From an uncultured Clostridia bacterium (GTDB lineage Bacteria > Bacillota > Clostridia > UBA1381), in assembly GCA_934462715.1 (NCBI GenBank), contig CAKSIJ010000027.1:1-18242 (forward strand): a DNA stretch of 18,242 nucleotides, given 5' to 3'. The stretch's first letter is position 1. Every line of letters starts with the position of its first letter. Positions 14,386 through 18,242 of the stretch are shown here, piece after piece. A model generated the notes under the pieces. The model ran no database searches, had not been told where the DNA came from, and saw nothing but the letters and a program-made list of their open reading frames with translations. Made by a program: the position numbers and the translations under genes.

Positions 14386-15549
14386 ATGCCAAACATTATG
14401 TTAAAAAAATCTTCAATCAGCGCAATTTCGCGGCAGATTGAAAGAATGCAATCCGAAACAGAGGATGCGGAAAAGAAAATCCGTTCAGCATTAAACGGTC
14501 TTGATTTTGAAGTTGCTTCAAAGCAGAACATCAGAAACTGTCTTAATAGCCTTATAACATCAGCCAACAGACAGGGCAATTTATCAGGACAGTATAAAAG
14601 TGCATTTTTGAATGTAACAAATTCCGTTACAGAGGGTGACAGCAAATACGGCAACCGGTCGCAGTCGATACTTGACAGAATAAAATTGACACTGCGCACA
14701 GGCGGTGAAAGTTTGCATGATTTTCTCTTTCGCAATAGAATACGAAAAATTATGTCTTTAACGGGGGCATTTATAGTAGCCCCGGTTTGTGTTATCACTA
14801 CGATAGATATCAAGCTGCTGGAAAAAATGGCGAATATATCAAAAAATTGGTTTGCCACGACGGCTTATGCGGCAGATAATGAACCGATAGTTATAGGTGT
14901 AGATCCTACAAAGGTAAAGGAAAATAACAGTACGACCGAAAGTAATAATAACTCCGGAAATACTGATACAAATTCTGCACCGGCTGATAATGTTCCAAAT
15001 GAGAATGTGCAGACAAATGGTAATACCAAAGGATATACAGGCTCATCAAGAGATGTTTCCGGCGGAGCATACGGAGATTACAGCGTTGTAAACGGATTTG
15101 ATGAAAAGTATGTGCTGAATCAATATGACTATGACTTGCGGCAATCGGACGGTTCAAACGGCGGTTGCACATCAACATCTGATGCAATGGTTGGAGCATT
15201 TAAGAACAATCGATATTATAATCCGGAGGACGATTGGCCGGGTCCCGGTCATGGTGGTGCCAGATGGACGCACACCAAAAGCATTGAAGGAAGCAGTTCG
15301 TGGTCTGCCGGACGCAGATATACAGAAATATATAATCAGGTTAATAGCGGTAATGCAGTAGTAATAAGAGTTACCGGACATTCTATGGTTGCAATCGGCG
15401 TAAAAAACGGCTGTGATCCCAACAATATGTCAGCAGCGGATGTTTTGATTGCCAATCCCGGAACCGGTAAAATTTCGAATTTGCAAGAGTATTTAAGATC
15501 AAGCAGGCGACAGTTAGATAATTCGTGGTCGTTGCGTGTTGCAAAGTAA
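14386..15549 (+). CDS. T7SS effector with C-terminal papain/C39-like cysteine peptidase domain
   Basis: A 387-residue protein. Residues 1-100 are the same N-terminal module as in the gene at 12981 (ISRQIERMQSETEDAEKKI, NGLDFEVASKQN, QYKSAFLNVT, KYGNRSQSILD). A hydrophobic stretch follows (about 120-145), then an Asn/Thr/Ser-rich linker (about 175-225). Residues about 237-387 look like a papain-fold peptidase of the C39 type: Gln253 ahead of Cys261 in GSNGGCTSTSDAM, His332 in RVTGHSMVAIGV, and Asn357 in IANPGTGK. These would make a Cys-His-Asn triad. The target could be a protein or a peptidoglycan peptide of a rival; the sequence does not say. GGGAGG (14369-14374) precedes ATG 14386 by eleven bases. 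The last residues are NSWSLRVAK. No separate immunity gene is evident next to it. Confidence 0.78.
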   Translation: MPNIMLKKSSISAISRQIERMQSETEDAEKKIRSALNGLDFEVASKQNIRNCLNSLITSANRQGNLSGQYKSAFLNVTNSVTEGDSKYGNRSQSILDRIKLTLRTGGESLHDFLFRNRIRKIMSLTGAFIVAPVCVITTIDIKLLEKMANISKNWFATTAYAADNEPIVIGVDPTKVKENNSTTESNNNSGNTDTNSAPADNVPNENVQTNGNTKGYTGSSRDVSGGAYGDYSVVNGFDEKYVLNQYDYDLRQSDGSNGGCTSTSDAMVGAFKNNRYYNPEDDWPGPGHGGARWTHTKSIEGSSSWSAGRRYTEIYNQVNSGNAVVIRVTGHSMVAIGVKNGCDPNNMSAADVLIANPGTGKISNLQEYLRSSRRQLDNSWSLRVAK

Positions 15550-15567
15550 TTTGTGGAGGTGATACAT

Positions 15568-15867
15568 ATGGCAGATCAGATTTTGGTTAATCCAAGTGAT
15601 TTAACAACAAAAAGTAATCAGGTACGGCAGTATAAGGAAAGTCATCACGACATTATGAACAAAATCACGAATCTTGTTATGACTTTGGGAGAGGTTTGGC
15701 AGGGTGATGCTCAAAATGCGTTTGTAAGCAAATATTTAAGTATGCAGCCGGTGTACGACAGCTTTGAGGAAGCACTGGAAGAGTTTGCGGCTTTAATGGA
15801 AAAAGTGGCGGACGAAATGATGAAAACCGACCAAGCCGGAAAAAACATAATTAATTCAATCTATTGA
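15568..15867 (+). CDS. WXG100 family T7SS protein (EsxA-like)
   Basis: A 99-residue helical-hairpin protein with the central WQG turn in GEVWQGDAQNAFVSKY and a late TDQAGKNI motif, both typical of Firmicutes WXG100 proteins. Start ATG 15568 lies five bases after GGAGGTGA (15555-15562), a very strong site, which suits an abundant protein; the earlier in-frame GTG at 15553 would overlap that site. It is a clear paralogue of the next gene (VR.YK..H.D, W.G.AQ.AF, L..M..VA/TA) and the two may form a heterodimer or separate homodimers. Such proteins are exported by EssC and needed for secretion of other substrates. Confidence 0.93.
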   Translation: MADQILVNPSDLTTKSNQVRQYKESHHDIMNKITNLVMTLGEVWQGDAQNAFVSKYLSMQPVYDSFEEALEEFAALMEKVADEMMKTDQAGKNIINSIY

Positions 15868-15918
15868 TTTATGCAGCGAGAGCTGAATAAATAAAAAAAT
15901 TTAAGGAGGTCATTTAAA

Positions 15919-16215
15919 ATGGCAGTAATTCAGGTAACGCCGGAAACTTTGAGACAGAAGGCAACGGATGTTCGTACATACAAAGGCGAACACGATGACG
16001 TAATCGCAAAACTTAAAACATTGGTAAATGGTCTTAATGAGACATGGAAAGGTGAAGCGCAGGACGCATTTTTGGCTAAATTCGAAAGTATGCAGTCAAC
16101 CTTTACAAACTTTTCCGAAATGCTTGAGGGGTACGCAAAGCTGATGGATACAGCAGCAACGCAGCTCGAAAACACAGACCAGTCATTGAAATCAACTATG
16201 ACGAATTTTGGTTGA
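15919..16215 (+). CDS. WXG100 family T7SS protein (EsxA-like)
   Basis: A 98-residue WXG100 protein with WKG in NETWKGEAQDAFLAKF and the late motif NTDQSLKST. It shares roughly half its residues, by eye, with the preceding WXG100 protein. AAGGAGGT (15903-15910) lies eight bases before ATG 15919, a near-perfect site, suggesting high expression. It is the last gene before the strong terminator at 16224, so it closes the secretion operon. The 51 bases between the two WXG100 genes hold no recognisable signal other than this site. It is probably secreted as a dimer through EssC and may be the main structural substrate. Confidence 0.94.
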   Translation: MAVIQVTPETLRQKATDVRTYKGEHDDVIAKLKTLVNGLNETWKGEAQDAFLAKFESMQSTFTNFSEMLEGYAKLMDTAATQLENTDQSLKSTMTNFG

Positions 16216-16223
16216 TAAAGAGT

Positions 16224-16260
16224 ATAGCAGCACCCCGGTTTTGCGGGTGCTGCTATTTCT
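16224..16260 (+). terminator. Strong Rho-independent terminator closing the secretion operon
   Basis: ATAGCAGCACCC (16224-16235) pairs perfectly over 12 bases with GGGTGCTGCTAT (16245-16256) around a nine-base loop; the stem end and following bases give a short T-rich tail (TATTTCTGC). It begins nine bases after the stop of the last WXG100 gene. It separates the T7SS operon from the SLH gene, which therefore likely has its own promoter in 16257-16319, although no convincing -35/-10 pair is seen there. Confidence 0.88.
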
Positions 16261-16319
16261 GCTATTTAACGGATAACGAATAAAAATAAAGTCAGAAATG
16301 CAAAGGATGGGTACGAGAA

Positions 16320-18113
16320 ATGTTTCATCGAAATTATAAATTAAGAAAAAAATTTTTGCCGATTATATTGTCTTTTTTTGTGATTGCGACTGTTGCTGTT
16401 TCGGTTGAGGCGGCGACGCAAACTGATTGGAAAAGTTTATATAAGTCAAAAGTTCAGCAGATAGAAAATGAGTACCGGCAGGAGAAAAGAACAAAAGATG
16501 ATGTTTATGACACACTTTTTTTCTCATTGCAGGATTTCAATTTTGATGGCATTCCCGAACTTTATCATACACTGGTTAAAACGGATAAGGAAGGCTATAA
16601 ACTCCAAGAGGGCAGCGAAGAAATATATTATATAAAAAACAACAGGGTTGTTCTCGGTAAAATCGAAAGCCACAGCACTCTCGGTCTTCTCCCTGATATA
16701 ATTGATAACGGCAGTTTAGATAACGACAGATGGCAGTTAGCAGTATACAATACAGAAAAAGAAAAGGCAGAATTTATTACAAAAGATAATGTAACTTTCG
16801 GTAGAGGGATTACATTATCGGCATTAAGCTTTGATATAGATAAGGGTGTTCTTAAAATATCCGAAATTAGTTCTCTGTCGAAATGTGAAATAATCGGTGC
16901 AGGATCGTATTATTCCGTATCACCAAAGAAAAATAGGGATATATGGGATTGGGAAGCGCCGTATATTGAAAAAACAGAAAAAGAAGCAAACAATTCGGTA
17001 AAACAAAGTGAAAAGGTTGCCACAGACTGGAATGGGGCATATAAACAGTTTATCGTGGATAAGAAATATGCAAATACAAGACAAAAGTTTTATACTGAAA
17101 ACAGTGATAAAATATTATTCGGATTATATGACTTAGATGGGAACGGCACGCCGGAGCTGATTATAAAGAACGGTGCTGCCGAAGAAAATAACATGGTAAA
17201 TTATGCGTATACCTATAAAAATAAAAGCGTAACTTTTTTAGATAAAATAGGTGACAGAGATTCTTCTTTTAAGTATGTATCCGGTTTTCCGGGACTTTAT
17301 TGGGAAAGCGGCAGTAACGGAACCTATATCGGATATTACTTTACCTTGAAAAACAGTACGCTTAATAAAGAAAAGATTTTAGAGGAAACGCTTGAATATA
17401 AAAATTCAAAGATGAATTATAACGAAAAACAGATAACAAAGGATAACGCTCTTTATAATGCGTGCAAGAAAGCGGAAAGTATGCTTCCTATGTATAATGC
17501 AAATGAAATAAACAGTATGGGCTGGGACACGTTTGTTTCGGAGGCGGTTAATGAATATTCGTATTTATATGATGATGTGAACAGCAAAAGCTGGTGCTTT
17601 GATGCTGTAAAATATGCGAGAGATAATAGCTTAATGAGCGGAACATCACCAAATCTTTTCGAGCCTGACGGTGAAATTACAAGGGCAATGGTTGTTACAA
17701 TTCTTTATCGAATGGAAAAAGAGCCGAATACAAAAAAGGTAAGTTATAAAGATGTTGAAAGCGGAAGCTGGTACGAAAATGCGGTGTCGTGGGCAAGTAT
17801 AAAAGGAATTGTAAACGGGGTTGAAAAAAATCTGTTTGCCCCGGACGAGAATATAACAAGAGAACAGCTTGCCGCAATACTTTACAGATATGCAAAATAT
17901 AAGGGATTGAATATAAAAGTGGATAGTGAAATAGTGAAGGAGTATATAGATAATCAGTCATTGTCTGATTACGCTTCAGATTCAGTAGGTTGGGCTATCG
18001 GAAACGGTTTGATATCAGGTACTGATAAATTGCATATAACTCCACAGGGGAATGCAACAAGAGCGCAGGCGGCAGTGGTATTATACAGATTTTGTACAAA
18101 TTTAAGAAGATAG
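16320..18113 (+). CDS. SLH-anchored surface protein with acidic calcium-loop-like repeats
   Basis: A 597-residue exported protein. The signal peptide spans about residues 1-37, with a likely cut after VEA. Two related modules follow, each starting with a DW...YK pattern and containing an Asp-rich loop: DFNFDGIPELY near residue 75 and DLDGNGTPELI near residue 272. These resemble calcium-binding EF/FG-GAP-like loops. Residues about 415-597 are three SLH repeats (SWCFDAVKYARDNSLMSG..., SWYENAVSWASIKGIVNG..., DSVGWAIGNGLISG..., with ITRAM, ITREQ and ATRAQ), which bind secondary cell wall polymers and anchor the protein to the wall. AAAGGA (16302-16307) precedes ATG 16320 by twelve bases. It ends eleven bases before the second kinase gene, so the two are probably co-transcribed; it could be an extracellular partner of that kinase (inference). 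Confidence 0.85.
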   Translation: MFHRNYKLRKKFLPIILSFFVIATVAVSVEAATQTDWKSLYKSKVQQIENEYRQEKRTKDDVYDTLFFSLQDFNFDGIPELYHTLVKTDKEGYKLQEGSEEIYYIKNNRVVLGKIESHSTLGLLPDIIDNGSLDNDRWQLAVYNTEKEKAEFITKDNVTFGRGITLSALSFDIDKGVLKISEISSLSKCEIIGAGSYYSVSPKKNRDIWDWEAPYIEKTEKEANNSVKQSEKVATDWNGAYKQFIVDKKYANTRQKFYTENSDKILFGLYDLDGNGTPELIIKNGAAEENNMVNYAYTYKNKSVTFLDKIGDRDSSFKYVSGFPGLYWESGSNGTYIGYYFTLKNSTLNKEKILEETLEYKNSKMNYNEKQITKDNALYNACKKAESMLPMYNANEINSMGWDTFVSEAVNEYSYLYDDVNSKSWCFDAVKYARDNSLMSGTSPNLFEPDGEITRAMVVTILYRMEKEPNTKKVSYKDVESGSWYENAVSWASIKGIVNGVEKNLFAPDENITREQLAAILYRYAKYKGLNIKVDSEIVKEYIDNQSLSDYASDSVGWAIGNGLISGTDKLHITPQGNATRAQAAVVLYRFCTNLRR

Positions 18114-18124
18114 GAGATGGAAAA

Positions 18125-18242
18125 GTGGATATAAGTTATTATAAAAATACGAACCTATAGACGGAAAATGGTATATAACCAAAGAGCTTGGAAGCGGCTC
18201 GTTCGGAAAGGTTTTTGAGGTGGAAAGAAAAGATTTCGGAAA
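18125..18242 (+). CDS. Second Ser/Thr protein kinase, 5' part only, with an apparent frameshift
   Basis: AGGAG (18112-18116) is followed eight bases later by GTG 18125, which opens VDISYYKNTNL and stops at TAG 18158-18160. In another frame, from 18145, the sequence reads KYEPIDGKWYITKELGSGSFG then KVFEVERKDFG to the window end. This matches the kinase at 738 (KYEPLWSEWHIGELIGKGSYG then EVYKIYRDVGG), including the glycine loop. The second frame has a TAA at 18142-18144 and no start codon after it, so an intact kinase needs a one-base change in the run of five A at 18143-18147. A sixth A would join the parts as VDISYYKKYEPID. This is either a sequencing or assembly error in a homopolymer, a real broken gene, or a phase-variable start. 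The remainder lies beyond the window. Confidence 0.7.

Noticed and set aside
1..18242. tRNA, rRNA, insertion sequences, integrase or attachment sites
   Set aside because: No cloverleaf, rRNA-like sequence, transposase or paired terminal repeats were seen on reading both strands; weak small RNAs cannot be excluded by eye.

Overview
The window looks like a chromosomal stretch of a low-to-mid GC Gram-positive Clostridia-type bacterium. This rests on strong AGGAGG-type ribosome binding sites, S-layer homology (SLH) domains, a Clostridia-style copper-amine-oxidase-N 'stalk' domain, bacterial Ig-like (BIG2) ectodomains, and a YukD/EsaB plus EssC combination typical of the Firmicutes type VII secretion system (T7SSb). 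The genus cannot be told from the sequence. All genes lie on the + strand and gaps are short; no stretch above 300 bases lacks a gene.

Layout: (1) 1-163, a leader with a hairpin and a TetR-type operator made of repeated TTGTAAC / GTTACAA half-sites. (2) 164-760, a TetR-family regulator whose 3' end overlaps the next gene. (3) 738-7080, a signalling and surface block: a membrane Ser/Thr kinase with two extracellular BIG2 domains and a tail of four CPxCGSTxHTxHP repeats; two Sec-exported proteins (one unknown, one stalk plus CNA-B-like); a soluble FHA protein; and a membrane PP2C phosphatase whose two BIG2 domains mirror the kinase. (4) 7104-12658, the secretion core: EssC (two FHA-type domains, two membrane segments, three ATPase domains), a protein whose pattern resembles the EspG chaperone family, and a YukD/EsaB ubiquitin-like protein. 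(5) 12661-16215, the substrates: a WXG100-like protein, two effectors with the same N-terminal module but different C-termini (a hydrophobic Ala/Gly-rich region; a papain/C39-like cysteine peptidase) flanking a DUF4176 protein, then two canonical WXG100 proteins. (6) A strong intrinsic terminator at 16224-16256. (7) An SLH-anchored surface protein and the start of a second Ser/Thr kinase, which carries an apparent one-base frameshift.

Working model (inference): genes from TetR to the last WXG100 form one transcription unit of 15 genes for a T7SSb-like secretion machine with a built-in phospho-signalling circuit. The kinase and phosphatase sense something outside the cell through similar ectodomains and set the phosphorylation of Thr-Val-Ser-type sites in the kinase linker and in the FHA protein tail; FHA domains in the adaptor and in EssC read these marks. 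EssA, EssB/YukC and EsaA/YueB are not recognisable here, so the membrane kinase may take the place of the pseudokinase EssB, or the missing genes lie outside the window. The phospho-circuit, the EspG-like chaperone candidate and the paired effectors are the most unusual parts.
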